From assembly GCF_001590835.1 (NCBI RefSeq), contig NZ_LTAQ01000069.1:151158-215157 (forward strand): a stretch of 64,000 nucleotides of DNA. Direction: 5' to 3'. The DNA is from Bacillus gaemokensis. Lineage in GTDB: Bacteria > Bacillota > Bacilli > Bacillales > Bacillaceae_G. Made by a program: the position numbers and the translations under genes. Shown here piece by piece: positions 33,393-43,016 of the stretch. The notes under the pieces are model-generated. The model made no database searches. It was not told where the DNA came from and saw nothing but the letters and a program-made list of their open reading frames with translations. The first letter of the stretch is position 1. Each line of letters begins with the position of its first letter.

Positions 33393-33884
33393 ATGTCTAA
33401 TTCAATGGTTGAAAATCAAACACAGCAGGTTTCAGTGTTTTTAGAAGAAGTCATTACCTTGATGACGGATTATGTAAATTATCATACATTACCCTCTTTA
33501 TTGGAGGAGACACCAGCAGGTAATAAAAATTATTATGAGGGATTGTTAGCGTCATTAAGACGACTGCTTGTATTTTGTGAAGAAGGATTAGATGCATGTC
33601 TTGTTTTGCTTAGTAGTCAACCGTTTCGAAAAACAGCTGCCGAAAAAACATTATATAAAATTTATCATCAAGTGATTGCTGAATTTTTCTCACCAAAAAG
33701 TGATCAGTGGTATGAGAATAGCCGGTCTGCATATACGGGGAAAAATTCCATTGCTTTTCAACAAACGCCACCACATTCAATTGGAAAAGTGATGGAAAAA
33801 TTAGAGGGGAAGTTTCAGACAATGCGTGAAGAACTTGAGTATTATGAAACTGATTATCAAACAAAGATGTTACACAAATATTAA
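33393..33884 (+). CDS. ypuI: YpuI-like DUF3907 protein
   Basis: This 163-residue helical soluble protein has the YpuI/DUF3907 pattern: SLRRLLVFCEEGLDACLVLL, PFRKTAAEKTLYKIYHQ, AEFFSPKSDQWYENSRSAYTGKN (in pieces) and REELEYYETDYQTKM. Function is unknown. In B. subtilis it also precedes dacB. The start at 33393 follows AAAGGAGAG; the open frame upstream overlaps the previous gene without a ribosome site. A terminator follows. Confidence 0.88.
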   Translation: MSNSMVENQTQQVSVFLEEVITLMTDYVNYHTLPSLLEETPAGNKNYYEGLLASLRRLLVFCEEGLDACLVLLSSQPFRKTAAEKTLYKIYHQVIAEFFSPKSDQWYENSRSAYTGKNSIAFQQTPPHSIGKVMEKLEGKFQTMREELEYYETDYQTKMLHKY

Positions 33885-33941
33885 TAGGGAATGTAAAGTT
33901 ATATACGATATTTAAATATAAAGTATATGTTTAAATAAAGC

Positions 33942-33975
33942 GAAGAAGCTATGGGAGACATAGCTTCTTTTCCTT
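33942..33975 (+). terminator. Terminator after ypuI
   Basis: GAAGAAGCTATG-ggaga-CATAGCTTCTTTTCC has a 12-bp stem and T/C run. Confidence 0.88.
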
Positions 33976-34041
33976 TTTGTACGGAATATAAAACACTTCA
34001 ATTGAATATAGTTAAAGTGGATAGCATCAAGGAGGTGTCCT

Positions 34042-34965
34042 ATGAATCAGCAAGGTGTATTTACGGATTACTTTCATGAAGTAGAGAGTTGGTGCGAAAG
34101 TGTTCTTCATGTATTAGATAGTCGTGCAATGGAAGTGTATGATGTCCATATGCTTGCTTATAAAATTCAAATGTTATTAGAGCGTATGAAAGAAAATGAA
34201 TATGAGACAGATACTGAATTTATGTATGAGATAAGCGAGGATGTAGAACATATTCAGCACCATTTGCAGGAAGTATTTATGCAAGAAAATGAACAGAATG
34301 AACAATATGAAGTGTATGAGAGAACGTATACAGAACGAGCCGTTCCAATTGGTGGGCACACGCTTCCTCCCTTACCTTATCCATATAATGCGTTAGAACC
34401 GTATATTTCTCGAGAAATTATGATATTACACCATGATAAACACCATCGTAGTTATGTTGAAGGATTGAATAAAGCTGAAAAAATGATGGAAGAAGCAAGA
34501 AAAACAAATCAGTTTGATTTAATAAAGCATTGGGAAAGAGAAGCTGCTTTTCATGGTTCAGGGCACTATTTGCACACGATATTTTGGAATAACATGAAAA
34601 AAAATGGAGGCGGAAGCCCACGAGGGGCATTATCACAAGAAATTGAGAAGGACTTTGGCAGCTTTTTACGTTTTCAAAAGCATTTTACTGAAGCGGCATC
34701 GAAGGTAGAGGGATCTGGCTGGGCCATTCTTGTGTGGGTACCTCGTTCCGGGAGATTAGAAATTTTACAAAGTACTCTTCATCAATTATTTACACAGTGG
34801 GATACGATACCATTACTTGTGCTTGATGTATGGGAACACGCATATTACTTACAGTATCAAAATCGCAAGGATGAGTACATTAAAAATTGGTGGAATGTTG
34901 TAAATTGGAAGGATGTAGAAAAAAGATTTGAAAGTGCCAAACAACTTGAGTGGATACCATATTAG
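34042..34965 (+). CDS. Fe/Mn superoxide dismutase with N-terminal extension
   Basis: This 307-residue protein is about 100 residues longer than a normal SOD. Residues 1-100 are an acidic helical extension (SWCESVLHVLDSRAMEVYD, MYEISEDVEHIQHHLQE) of unknown role. Residues 104-300 are a full Fe/Mn-SOD with metal ligands His130 (LHHDKHH), His178 (GHYLHTIFW) and the Asp/His pair of LDVWEHAYYLQY. It dismutates superoxide in the cytosol or forespore region. It resembles the extra B. anthracis SOD known as sod15. It sits between ypuI and dacB, so a sporulation link is possible. Confidence 0.9.
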   Translation: MNQQGVFTDYFHEVESWCESVLHVLDSRAMEVYDVHMLAYKIQMLLERMKENEYETDTEFMYEISEDVEHIQHHLQEVFMQENEQNEQYEVYERTYTERAVPIGGHTLPPLPYPYNALEPYISREIMILHHDKHHRSYVEGLNKAEKMMEEARKTNQFDLIKHWEREAAFHGSGHYLHTIFWNNMKKNGGGSPRGALSQEIEKDFGSFLRFQKHFTEAASKVEGSGWAILVWVPRSGRLEILQSTLHQLFTQWDTIPLLVLDVWEHAYYLQYQNRKDEYIKNWWNVVNWKDVEKRFESAKQLEWIPY

Positions 34966-34988
34966 ACGCATATTTGTGCGTCTTTTTT
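34965..34988 (+). terminator. Terminator after the SOD gene
   Basis: GACGCA-tatttg-TGCGTC followed by TTTTTT begins at the stop codon. Confidence 0.8.
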
Positions 34989-35075
34989 GCTGGGATGGAA
35001 CAGAATATTTCATTCATAATTTAAAGGGCCAAGCATACACTTGTACAAAAAAGTGCCAAAAGGACGTGGGGGAAT

Positions 35076-36197
35076 ATGAGACGAACTTGGATAATGATTA
35101 TACTTCTCATAATGTGTGCAAGTGTTCTGCCAATTCATACATATGCACAGATGAATGATGTGAGTGCCCATAATGCCATATTGATGGAAGAGAATTCTGG
35201 ACGTGTTTTATACGGGAAGTTAGAACATGAATCGCAAAAGATTGCTAGCATTACGAAAATCATGACAGCTTTACTTGCTGCTGAATCAGGAAGAATGAAA
35301 GAAGCTGTTCCTATTAGTGATAAAGCTGTTCGCGTTGAAGGATCCGCGATTTATTTAAAACCCGGATGGAAAGTACCACTAGAGGACTTAGTTTACGGCT
35401 TAATGCTTCGTTCGGGTAATGATGCAGCACAAGCAATTGCTGAAAATGTTGGGGGGAGTATAGAGGGATTTGTTTATTTGATGAACGAAAAGGCGAAAGA
35501 AATTGGAATGAAAGATACGCATTTTTCAAATCCACATGGTTTAGATGGGGATGGCACGCACTATTCGTCTGCGTATGATATGGCAATTTTAACGAGATAT
35601 GCAATGGGGAATGAAACGTTCCGGAAAATTTTTGGGACAAAAACATACCAATCGAAAGTGTGGGACTATCCGTGGAAAAATAAACATAAGCTTGTGACAT
35701 CTTATTATGAGTTTGCAACTGGTGGGAAGACGGGATTTACGAAAAAAGCAGGAAGAACACTTGTTACAACAGCTTCAAAAGATGGCTTAAATCTAATTGT
35801 CGTCACACTCAATGCTTCTAATGATTGGGAAGATCATATGTATTTATTTAATCAAGGGTTTAAACAATACATGTTAACGAAAGTTTTGCAAAAAGGAGCT
35901 TTGTCTAATTTGCAAGAGAAAAAGTATGCAAATCATGTTTATACAAAAAATGATTTCTCTCTACCGCTAACGGAAGATGAGAAGAGCCAGGTTATGCTAA
36001 AAGTGGAGTTTGATAAAACTGCAAATTTAGTAGATGGAGAAAAAATCGGTAAGACAATTGTTTATGTCGGGAAAGAAAAAGTCGGGGAACGTAATTTATT
36101 TTATAGTAAGCGAAAAATGGTTGCTACAACAGGGGTATATTGGAATGATGTCAGAGAAATCTTTTCTCACATGTTAGGTGTTGGAATAGATGGTTAA
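35076..36197 (+). CDS. dacB: DacB, sporulation-specific D-alanyl-D-alanine carboxypeptidase
   Basis: This 373-residue protein is a low-molecular-weight PBP. It has a signal peptide (residues 1-24, ending HTYAQ), the catalytic SITK motif (Ser58, Lys61), SGN at 113-115 and GGKTGFT near residue 216, plus a PBP5-type C-terminal beta domain and amphipathic anchor. It trims peptide cross-links in spore cortex. The identification as DacB rests on its place directly before spmA-spmB. The ATG follows GTGGGGG. Its stop overlaps spmA by eight bases. Confidence 0.92.
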   Translation: MRRTWIMIILLIMCASVLPIHTYAQMNDVSAHNAILMEENSGRVLYGKLEHESQKIASITKIMTALLAAESGRMKEAVPISDKAVRVEGSAIYLKPGWKVPLEDLVYGLMLRSGNDAAQAIAENVGGSIEGFVYLMNEKAKEIGMKDTHFSNPHGLDGDGTHYSSAYDMAILTRYAMGNETFRKIFGTKTYQSKVWDYPWKNKHKLVTSYYEFATGGKTGFTKKAGRTLVTTASKDGLNLIVVTLNASNDWEDHMYLFNQGFKQYMLTKVLQKGALSNLQEKKYANHVYTKNDFSLPLTEDEKSQVMLKVEFDKTANLVDGEKIGKTIVYVGKEKVGERNLFYSKRKMVATTGVYWNDVREIFSHMLGVGIDG

Positions 36198-36786
36198 CCT
36201 CGTATGGGTGGCGATGGCGATCATTGGAATTGTATATGCAATGGTGAATGGAACAATGGAGGAAGTCAACAAAGCGGTTTTTGAAGGATCGAAAGACGCG
36301 GTGACAATCTGTATTGGACTCATTAGTGTGCTAGTTTTTTGGTTAGGTTTAATGAAGATTGCTGAAGAAGCAGGTTTGTTAAAGAAACTAGTTTCATTTT
36401 TCATGCCGGTTGTAAAGCGGTTATTCCCAGAAATACCGAAGGACCACCCTTCGATGGGATTTATTTTATCCAATATGATGGCGAACTTTTTTGGGCTCGG
36501 AAATGCAGCGACCCCACTTGGTATTAAAGCGATGGAACAGCTGAAAGAGCTAAATGGAGGAAAGGATTCAGCAAGTCGCTCAATGGTCACGTTTTTAGCT
36601 TTAAATACATCTGCGATCACATTGATTCCAACTACTGTAATTTCAATTCGGATGACATATGAGTCAGCGAATCCTACTGAAATTGTTGGTGTTACGTTTA
36701 TCGCACAAGTACTATCGATGATTGGAGCGATTTGGATTGACCGCTATTTTTACCGAAGAAGGAGTAGAAAGGGGCGGAAAAAATGA
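36190..36786 (+). CDS. spmA: SpmA, spore maturation protein A
   Basis: This 198-residue membrane protein of the nucleoside-recognition (Gate) family has five or so helices. It has DAVTICIGLISVLVFWLGLMKIA (in pieces) and the Gate-domain stretch NMMANFFGLGNAATPLGIKAMEQL near residues 95-120. SpmA and SpmB are required for proper dehydration of the spore core. It overlaps dacB at the 5' end and shares the ATGA of its stop with the spmB start, so the three genes are translationally linked. Confidence 0.93.
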   Translation: MVNLVWVAMAIIGIVYAMVNGTMEEVNKAVFEGSKDAVTICIGLISVLVFWLGLMKIAEEAGLLKKLVSFFMPVVKRLFPEIPKDHPSMGFILSNMMANFFGLGNAATPLGIKAMEQLKELNGGKDSASRSMVTFLALNTSAITLIPTTVISIRMTYESANPTEIVGVTFIAQVLSMIGAIWIDRYFYRRRSRKGRKK

Positions 36787-37313
36787 GTCTTATTAATACA
36801 ATTTCATTATGGGTAATTCCATGTGTTATAGGCTTTATATTATTGTATGGGACGATAAAAAAAGTTCCGACCTATGAATCATTTGTAGAGGGCGGAAAAG
36901 AAGGGATTCAAATTGCTATTTCTATTTTGCCGTTTATGGTTGGGATGCTTGTATCTATTTCTATTTTTAGGGCATCAGGTGCACTAGATGCGATGATATT
37001 GTTCATGAAGCCGATGTTAGATATGGTTCATGTGCCTGCAGAAATTGTACCACTCGCTCTCATACGCCCGATTTCAGGATCTGCAGGTTTAAGTATTACA
37101 ACAGATTTAATTGCTACATACGGGCCAGATTCGTTTATTGGAAGGTTAGCTTCGACAATGCAAGGCAGTACAGATACAACTTTTTATATTTTAACAGTGT
37201 ATTTCGGTGCTGTTGGAATTCGTAAAATGGGAGATGCATTAAAGGTAGGATTGTTCGCGGATTTAATTGGTATTATTTGTTCTATTGTGTTTGTTTCTTT
37301 ATTGTTTCATTAA
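36783..37313 (+). CDS. spmB: SpmB, spore maturation protein B
   Basis: This 176-residue membrane protein is a Gate-domain partner of SpmA. It has about five membrane helices, with YESFVEGGKEGIQIAI near residues 30-46 and PLALIRPISGSAGLSITTDL in the second half. Together with SpmA it promotes spore core dehydration and heat resistance. It starts inside the spmA stop (ATGA). It is the last gene of the dacB-spmA-spmB unit and is followed by a strong terminator. Confidence 0.93.
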   Translation: MSLINTISLWVIPCVIGFILLYGTIKKVPTYESFVEGGKEGIQIAISILPFMVGMLVSISIFRASGALDAMILFMKPMLDMVHVPAEIVPLALIRPISGSAGLSITTDLIATYGPDSFIGRLASTMQGSTDTTFYILTVYFGAVGIRKMGDALKVGLFADLIGIICSIVFVSLLFH

Positions 37314-37356
37314 TTCTATTCATTTTTTGAGTCACTTCGCTTATAATACGTATACG

Positions 37357-37393
37357 ACCACTATTAAGGTTTAGCTTAATAGTGGTTTTTTTA
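37357..37393 (+). terminator. Terminator of dacB-spmAB
   Basis: ACCACTATTAAG ... CTTAATAGTGGT with a 6-nt loop and seven T residues. Confidence 0.92.
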
Positions 37394-37601
37394 TGGAGTA
37401 TTTTTGACAAAATAATGAACTTTTGTTGTGAACAATAATAGAGAGGTAAACAATAATAAAGGATTAAAGTCGCGTTTGACCTTTATAAGTTTACAATCAT
37501 GGCTATGTTGTTTATGGTAGGCTAAGCAAATTGCCGTATGTTCTAGGCGGTTGCCAAGTCTTTCTAATGAAGGTAAGATAAATTTGAGGTGAAAAAAGGA
37601 A

Positions 37602-38330
37602 ATGGAACGACTACAAAAAGTGATTGCGCAAGCAGGTATTGCATCAAGAAGAAAAGCTGAAGAACTTATTCAGCAAGGAAAAGTGAAAGTTAACGGTAAA
37701 GTAGTGACTGAGTTAGGAACGAAGGTAACTCCTCAAGATAAAGTAGAAGTAAATAATATTCCCCTTGAAAAAGAAGAACCTGTTTATTTCTTACTATATA
37801 AACCAACTGGTGTAATTTCGAGTGTATCAGATGACAAAGGTAGAAAGGTTGTTACAGACTTCTTCCCTGAAATCAAGCAGCGTCTTTTCCCAATTGGACG
37901 CTTAGACTATGATACGTCTGGTGTATTACTTATGACAAATGACGGTGATTTTGCAAACATATTAATGCATCCAAAGTATAAGGTTGAAAAAACATATGTT
38001 GCGAAAGTAAAAGGACCTTTAACAGGTGAGAAAATTCGTATGCTAGAAAAAGGTGTTGTATTAGAAGATGGAAAAACAGCACCGGCACATGTGAAAATTA
38101 TTTCTTGGGATAAACGTAAAGAAATCGCAATTGTACAGTTAACAATTCATGAAGGACGTAATCGTCAAGTTCGTCGCATGTTTGAAGCGCTTGGCTGTAA
38201 AGTAATGAAACTAAAACGCGAACGCTATGCTTTCTTAGAAGCAGGTAGTCTGCGTCCTGGTGATGCGCGAGAGTTATCACCTCATGAAGTGAAACAATTA
38301 CGTGCAGCTGCGTCTACGAAACCGAGATAA
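37602..38330 (+). CDS. rluB: RluB, 23S rRNA pseudouridine synthase
   Basis: This 242-residue RsuA/RluB-family enzyme has an N-terminal S4 RNA-binding domain (residues 2-60, LQKVIAQAGIASRRKAEELI). The catalytic domain has the nucleophile Asp in PIGRLDYDTSGVLLMTNDG and LTIHEGRNRQVRRMFEALG. It isomerises one uridine in the large-subunit rRNA. B. subtilis has the same gene (ypuL) between spmB and resA. The ATG follows AAAAGGA. A hairpin follows the stop. Confidence 0.93.
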   Translation: MERLQKVIAQAGIASRRKAEELIQQGKVKVNGKVVTELGTKVTPQDKVEVNNIPLEKEEPVYFLLYKPTGVISSVSDDKGRKVVTDFFPEIKQRLFPIGRLDYDTSGVLLMTNDGDFANILMHPKYKVEKTYVAKVKGPLTGEKIRMLEKGVVLEDGKTAPAHVKIISWDKRKEIAIVQLTIHEGRNRQVRRMFEALGCKVMKLKRERYAFLEAGSLRPGDARELSPHEVKQLRAAASTKPR

Positions 38331-38346
38331 GTGATAAAGTAAAACG

Positions 38347-38375
38347 ATCACCAGTGGGAATATCCCACTGGTGAT
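38347..38375 (+). terminator. Hairpin after rluB, probable weak terminator
   Basis: ATCACCAGTGGGA-ata-TCCCACTGGTGAT is a perfect 13-bp stem. It is followed only by TAGTTAAATG, so termination may be partial. Confidence 0.65.
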
Positions 38376-38390
38376 TAGTTAAATGAAACA

Positions 38391-38408
38391 TTTTTGTGAG
38401 CGGTTACG
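38391..38408 (+). promoter_or_regulatory. Candidate cre and ResD-like site upstream of resA
   Basis: TGTGAGCGGTTACG at 38395-38408 matches the cre consensus TGWNANCGNTNWCA in 13 of 14 positions. The overlapping TTTTTGTGA resembles ResD-binding motifs. It lies 90 bp before resA, where CcpA and ResD control would be expected from B. subtilis. Confidence 0.5.
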
Positions 38409-38497
38409 AAAAAATATATGCTAGTGCGAATAATGTGAGGGATAAGTTAATAGTTGTAGAAATTCTATATACATTCATCAAAGAGAGGAGAGAGAAT

Positions 38498-39019
38498 ATG
38501 AAGAAGAATCGCTTACTATTTCGCGTGCTCATTTTGCTTGTTTTAAGCGGAGCAGTAGGTTTTACACTGTATCAAGGTTTTTTTGTTGATAAAGAAAAAA
38601 TGCAAATTGGGGAAAAAGCACCTAACTTTGTTGTTTCAGATTTAGAAGAAAAGAAGATTGAACTAAAAGGTTTGAAAGGAAAAGGAGTATTCTTAAACTT
38701 TTGGGGAACGTGGTGCAAACCTTGTGAAAAAGAGATGCCTTATATGAATGAGTTATATCCAAAATATAAAGAAAAAGGCGTTGAAATCATTGCATTAGAT
38801 GCAGATGAAACGAACATTGCGGTGAAAAATTTTGTCAATCAATATGGTTTAAAGTTCCCAGTTGCAATTGATAAAGGTTCAGAAGTAATCGGTACATATG
38901 GAGTTGGACCTTTACCAACAACATTTTTAATTGATAAAGAAGGTAAGGTAATCGAGAAGATTACTGGTACGCAAACGAAAGAACAAATGGAAGCGTATTT
39001 AAAGAAAATTACTCCGTAA
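38498..39019 (+). CDS. resA: ResA, extracytoplasmic thiol-disulfide oxidoreductase
   Basis: This 173-residue thioredoxin-like protein has one N-terminal membrane anchor (residues 6-25) and a redox domain with [14 protein letters not shown] (Cys73, Cys76). ResA reduces the haem-binding cysteines of apocytochrome c outside the membrane before haem attachment. The linker between the cysteines is Lys-Pro rather than the Glu-Pro of B. subtilis. The start at 38498 follows GAGAGGAGAG. It is the first gene of resABC. Confidence 0.94.
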   Translation: MKKNRLLFRVLILLVLSGAVGFTLYQGFFVDKEKMQIGEKAPNFVVSDLEEKKIELKGLKGKGVFLNFWGTWCKPCEKEMPYMNELYPKYKEKGVEIIALDADETNIAVKNFVNQYGLKFPVAIDKGSEVIGTYGVGPLPTTFLIDKEGKVIEKITGTQTKEQMEAYLKKITP

Positions 39020-39173
39020 TAAAGAAAACCTTTACATAATAGATAGAAAAAGTTCAATAGAGGACGGTGCTTTGCATTGCAATAGTACCTCTCTAGAAAA
39101 TTCTGAGTATTGCGGTAAATTGATTTTAGAAGATACAATGATATATAGAGAGAAACAAGGGGCGGTGAGAATA

Positions 39174-40799
39174 GTGGAACAAATAAAGTGTGAATGTGGA
39201 CATATAAATCCAATAGGTACAATTTTTTGTGAAGCTTGCGGGAAACTATTTGAAAACAATGAAGGTAAAAATCTATTGGATATGCGCTATGAGGGAAGCG
39301 CAAGGAGGTCTCTCACTCATACAAAAACGATAGTTGATAAAATCTGGAGTTTTTTCTCTTCTGTTAAAGTAGGCGTATGGCTTATTGTTATTACTCTTTT
39401 AGCATCAGCGGTAGGAACGATCTTTCCGCAAGAAATGTATATCCCTCCCGGTGTCGCTCCAAGTGAATATTATGAACAGGAGTATGGTGTTCTCGGACAA
39501 CTGTATTACCAATTAGGCTTTAATAATTTATATAGCTCATGGTGGTATATGATTCTGATTGCCTCAATTGGTACTTCACTTGTGATATGTAGTTTAGATC
39601 GTGTAATACCACTCTATAAAGCTTTAAAAAAGCAGGGAGTAAAAAGACATCCAAGTTTTTTAAAGAGACAACGATTGTACGGGACCGGTTCTCCAAAAGA
39701 GGGAGATTTAGAACAGATTCAAGTTAATTTAAAGAAGAAGAATTATAATGTAAGGGTCGAAGATGAGAATATTTTAGCGGAAAAAGGCCGTTTCTCTCGC
39801 TGGGGCCCATATGTAAATCATATTGGTCTTATTATTTTTCTATTTGGAGCAATGCTACGTTTTCTTCCAAGCATGTATGTGGATGAATCAATGTGGTTAC
39901 GTGATGGTGAAGTGAAAGAAATCCCAGGGACAGATGGCAAATACTATTTAAAGAATGAGAAATTTATAAAAGAAGTGTACGATAAAGAAAATAAAGAGGA
40001 TAAAGTGTTTAATGCTGCCATTGATCGTATAGGGGATAAAATGATAGCGAAAAATTTTCAAACAAATGCTGTGTTATATAAGGCAGTAGGAGAAAATATA
40101 GCAGGTCAAAAGCCGAAACTAGAGAAGGTACAAAAAGCCGAGATTCGAGTAAATGAACCGCTGAAGTTTGATCAACTCGCAATATATCAAGTCTCTTATA
40201 AAGAGAGTGAGTTCCGTAGTATGTCGTTCCATTTGCAAAATAAAGAAAGTAGTCAAAAATGGGGACCAATTACTGTTGATTTAGCGAATCCAAAGGAGAC
40301 GTATGATTTAGGGAATGGGTATTCTCTTACACTATTAAGCTATTTTCCAGATTTTTATTTCGATGAGAATGGGAAGCCAAATACAAAGACAAAGCTGCCA
40401 AACAACCCGGCTTTCGTGTTTAAAATGTTTACACCAGAAACGCCAGAAGGAGAAGTGAGTTTTGTAGGGATTCAGCAAAATATAGAGCCAGCAGGGAACA
40501 ATAAATATAAAATGTCATTTGCTGGAGTGGAAATGCAAAATGCCACAGCACTTACTGTGCGTAAGGACTTGACGCTATGGATTCTTGGAATCGGGGGATT
40601 TATTTTCATGGTGGGTGTCATTCAAGGGATGTACTGGAATCATCGTCGCATCTGGATACAACGAGTTAAAGATGAATGGTGGATCGCTGGGCATACAAAT
40701 AAAAATTGGTTCAGCTTAAAGAAAGATATTGAAAAAATACTTGAAGGAACATCGATTCCACAACCATACGATAAAGTAACTGATAAAAAAATTAGCTAA
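39174..40799 (+). CDS. resB: ResB, cytochrome c synthesis protein
   Basis: This 541-residue membrane protein starts with a small zinc-ribbon-like segment ([19 protein letters not shown]), then three N-terminal membrane helices near residues 60-240. A large extracellular domain follows, then a final helix near 460-480 ([18 protein letters not shown]). ResB and ResC form the system II haem exporter and cytochrome c haem lyase. The GTG at 39174 is chosen because GGCGGTGAG lies just upstream and the length equals that of B. subtilis ResB (about 542); the frame is open 34 codons further 5'. Confidence 0.92.
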   Translation: MEQIKCECGHINPIGTIFCEACGKLFENNEGKNLLDMRYEGSARRSLTHTKTIVDKIWSFFSSVKVGVWLIVITLLASAVGTIFPQEMYIPPGVAPSEYYEQEYGVLGQLYYQLGFNNLYSSWWYMILIASIGTSLVICSLDRVIPLYKALKKQGVKRHPSFLKRQRLYGTGSPKEGDLEQIQVNLKKKNYNVRVEDENILAEKGRFSRWGPYVNHIGLIIFLFGAMLRFLPSMYVDESMWLRDGEVKEIPGTDGKYYLKNEKFIKEVYDKENKEDKVFNAAIDRIGDKMIAKNFQTNAVLYKAVGENIAGQKPKLEKVQKAEIRVNEPLKFDQLAIYQVSYKESEFRSMSFHLQNKESSQKWGPITVDLANPKETYDLGNGYSLTLLSYFPDFYFDENGKPNTKTKLPNNPAFVFKMFTPETPEGEVSFVGIQQNIEPAGNNKYKMSFAGVEMQNATALTVRKDLTLWILGIGGFIFMVGVIQGMYWNHRRIWIQRVKDEWWIAGHTNKNWFSLKKDIEKILEGTSIPQPYDKVTDKKIS

Positions 40800-40813
40800 G
40801 GTGGGGAGAATAT

Positions 40814-41971
40814 ATGGTACAAATAAGCAGTAATTTCTTGTTTGTCGCTTTTATTTTGTATTTAATTGCAACACTCTTCTTTGGAGGAGCAATTAAAGAA
40901 AAAGGTAGAAAGTGGGCGAATATAGGGATAACCATAACAATTTTAGGATTTGTCGCCCAAACCGTATATTTCGTAACAAGGTGGATAGCCTCAGGGCATG
41001 CGCCAGTAAGTAATTTCTTTGAGTTTGGTACATTCTTTGGCATGATGCTTGTTGGTGCTTTTATTATTATGTACTTTATGTATCGAGTAAGTATAGTGGG
41101 GCTATTTGCTTTACCAGTGGCTCTTTTATTGATTGCATATGCGAGTATGTTTCCGAGAGAGATTTCACCGCTTATTCCATCATTAAAAAGTAACTGGCTA
41201 CATATTCATGTAACAACAGCTGCAGCCGGACAAGCTATTTTAGCAATTAGTTTTATTACGGGTGTTATATACTTGCTTAAAAATGTAGATCAATCAAAAC
41301 GAAGTAAACGGACATTTTGGCTTGAAGTAATTATGTTTACACTTGTCTGTACTGTTGGATTTATAGCGGTAACAACGGTCTTCTCTAGCACAAAATATGA
41401 AGCTAAGTTCCAATGGATTGATAAAAATGAACAGAAAGCAGAGATGAAATATAATCTTCCAGCTTTAGTTGGGCCACATGAAGGTAAGCTAGTGACAAAT
41501 GGGAAATTTGAGCCTATTACAGAAGTACCTGCAATTATAAATGCGAAAAAACTAAATACAGTTATTTGGTCGTTGTTTGTCGGCACAGGACTTTATATTT
41601 TATTAAGGTTAATCTTACGTAAAAGAGTATCGGCAGCTATTCAGCCAGTAGTGAGAAACGCAAATAGTGATTTACTTGATGAAATTGGATATCGCTCTAT
41701 TGCGATTGGATTCCCGGTGTTTACATTAGGAGCATTAATATTTGCGATGATTTGGGCACAAATTGCATGGACACGTTTTTGGGGATGGGATCCAAAAGAA
41801 GTTTGGGCACTTATTACATGGCTTTTTTATGCCGCGGTTCTACATTTACGTCTATCCAAAGGGTGGCACGGTGAAAAGTCAGCATGGCTTGCAGTAATTG
41901 GATTTGCTATCATCATGTTTAATTTTATCGTGGTAAACTTAATTATTGCTGGTTTACACTCTTATGCGTAA
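40814..41971 (+). CDS. resC: ResC, CcsA-type cytochrome c synthesis protein
   Basis: This 385-residue protein of about eight helices has the haem-handling WWD-type motif [14 protein letters not shown] near residues 318-331 and conserved histidines in the flanking helices ([13 protein letters not shown]). With ResB it carries haem out and joins it to apocytochrome c. The ATG follows AAGGTGGGGAG, 14 bp after resB, so the two are coexpressed. A terminator follows before resD. Confidence 0.93.
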   Translation: MVQISSNFLFVAFILYLIATLFFGGAIKEKGRKWANIGITITILGFVAQTVYFVTRWIASGHAPVSNFFEFGTFFGMMLVGAFIIMYFMYRVSIVGLFALPVALLLIAYASMFPREISPLIPSLKSNWLHIHVTTAAAGQAILAISFITGVIYLLKNVDQSKRSKRTFWLEVIMFTLVCTVGFIAVTTVFSSTKYEAKFQWIDKNEQKAEMKYNLPALVGPHEGKLVTNGKFEPITEVPAIINAKKLNTVIWSLFVGTGLYILLRLILRKRVSAAIQPVVRNANSDLLDEIGYRSIAIGFPVFTLGALIFAMIWAQIAWTRFWGWDPKEVWALITWLFYAAVLHLRLSKGWHGEKSAWLAVIGFAIIMFNFIVVNLIIAGLHSYA

Positions 41972-42003
41972 GTTGTTTATTGTTTTTGTAAGCAGGAGAA
42001 AAT

Positions 42004-42037
42004 GGGAAAGTGAATGTCACTTTCCTATTTTATTTTT
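42004..42037 (+). terminator. Terminator after resC
   Basis: GGAAAGTGA-atg-TCACTTTCC followed by a T-rich tract. Beyond it, the gap up to resD at 42300 shows no gene and no promoter I would defend. Confidence 0.8.
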
Positions 42038-42299
42038 GTCAATTTTTCTTCTTTTTTGAGAAAAACATGACAAAGTATAGGTTGATTTTGTAAAATGATG
42101 TCGAGGCCTAAATGTCCTGTTCAAGAAAAATACATAGTTTTGGAAAAAAAATGAACAAACTTTATTATTCTTGTGAAGCATAATCTCTAAGATGGAATCA
42201 CTTTGGAATTGCCTATTATGAGATAAGAGTAAGCACAGTATTACATTGCAGAAGGGTAGGTGTAAACCGTTGGGGTAATTTTGTACGCAACGGGTAAAT

Positions 42300-43016
42300 A
42301 TGGAAAATGAACCGAGAATTTTAATTGTAGATGATGAGGATCGTATTCGTCGTTTATTAAAAATGTATTTAGAAAGAGAACAATATACAATTGATGAGGC
42401 TGATAATGGTGATACAGCTTTAGAAAAAGCATTGCAAAATGACTATGACTTAATTTTACTAGATATCATGATGCCTGGAAAAGATGGGATTGAAGTTTGT
42501 AAAGGTATTCGTGAGAAAAAAGCAACGCCAATTATTATGTTGACAGCAAAAGGTGAAGAGGTAAACAGAGTACAAGGGTTTGAAGTTGGTTCGGATGATT
42601 ATATTGTGAAGCCATTTAGTCCGCGTGAAGTAGTTCTTCGTGTAAAAGCGGTGCTACGTCGTTCTGTGCCAACAACCTTCTTTACACAAGATACAACAAC
42701 AAAAGATGTTACTGTATTTCCGTATCTAACAATTGATAACGATGCACATCGTGTGACAGCTGGTGGTAATGAAGTTAACTTAACACCAAAGGAATATGAA
42801 TTGCTACTATTTTTAGCAAAAGCTCCTGATAAAGTGTTTGATCGTGAGCAACTATTAAAAGAAGTATGGCAATATGAATTCTTTGGAGATTTGCGTACAG
42901 TAGATACGCACGTAAAACGTTTACGTGAAAAACTAAGTAAAAAATCACCTGATGCGGCGAAGATGATTGTAACTGTATGGGGTGTTGGTTACAAATTTGA
43001 GGTTGTGAACGACTGA
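42300..43016 (+). CDS. resD: ResD, OmpR-family response regulator of aerobic/anaerobic respiration
   Basis: This 238-residue regulator has a receiver domain (acidic DDEDR near 11-15, phospho-acceptor Asp55 in LLDIMMPGKDG, Lys in VKPFSPRE). A winged-helix DNA-binding domain follows (VNLTPKEYELLLFLAKAPDKVFDREQLL in pieces, RTVDTHVKRLREKL, VWGVGYKF). ResD activates respiratory, cytochrome c maturation and NO-response genes including hmp, which is in this window. It overlaps resE by one base. Confidence 0.94.
   Translation: MENEPRILIVDDEDRIRRLLKMYLEREQYTIDEADNGDTALEKALQNDYDLILLDIMMPGKDGIEVCKGIREKKATPIIMLTAKGEEVNRVQGFEVGSDDYIVKPFSPREVVLRVKAVLRRSVPTTFFTQDTTTKDVTVFPYLTIDNDAHRVTAGGNEVNLTPKEYELLLFLAKAPDKVFDREQLLKEVWQYEFFGDLRTVDTHVKRLREKLSKKSPDAAKMIVTVWGVGYKFEVVND

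Noticed and set aside
39072-39173. A 34-codon N-terminal extension of ResB
   Set aside because: The length from the GTG at 39174 equals that of known ResB, and that GTG has a ribosome site. The extension remains open but is not needed.
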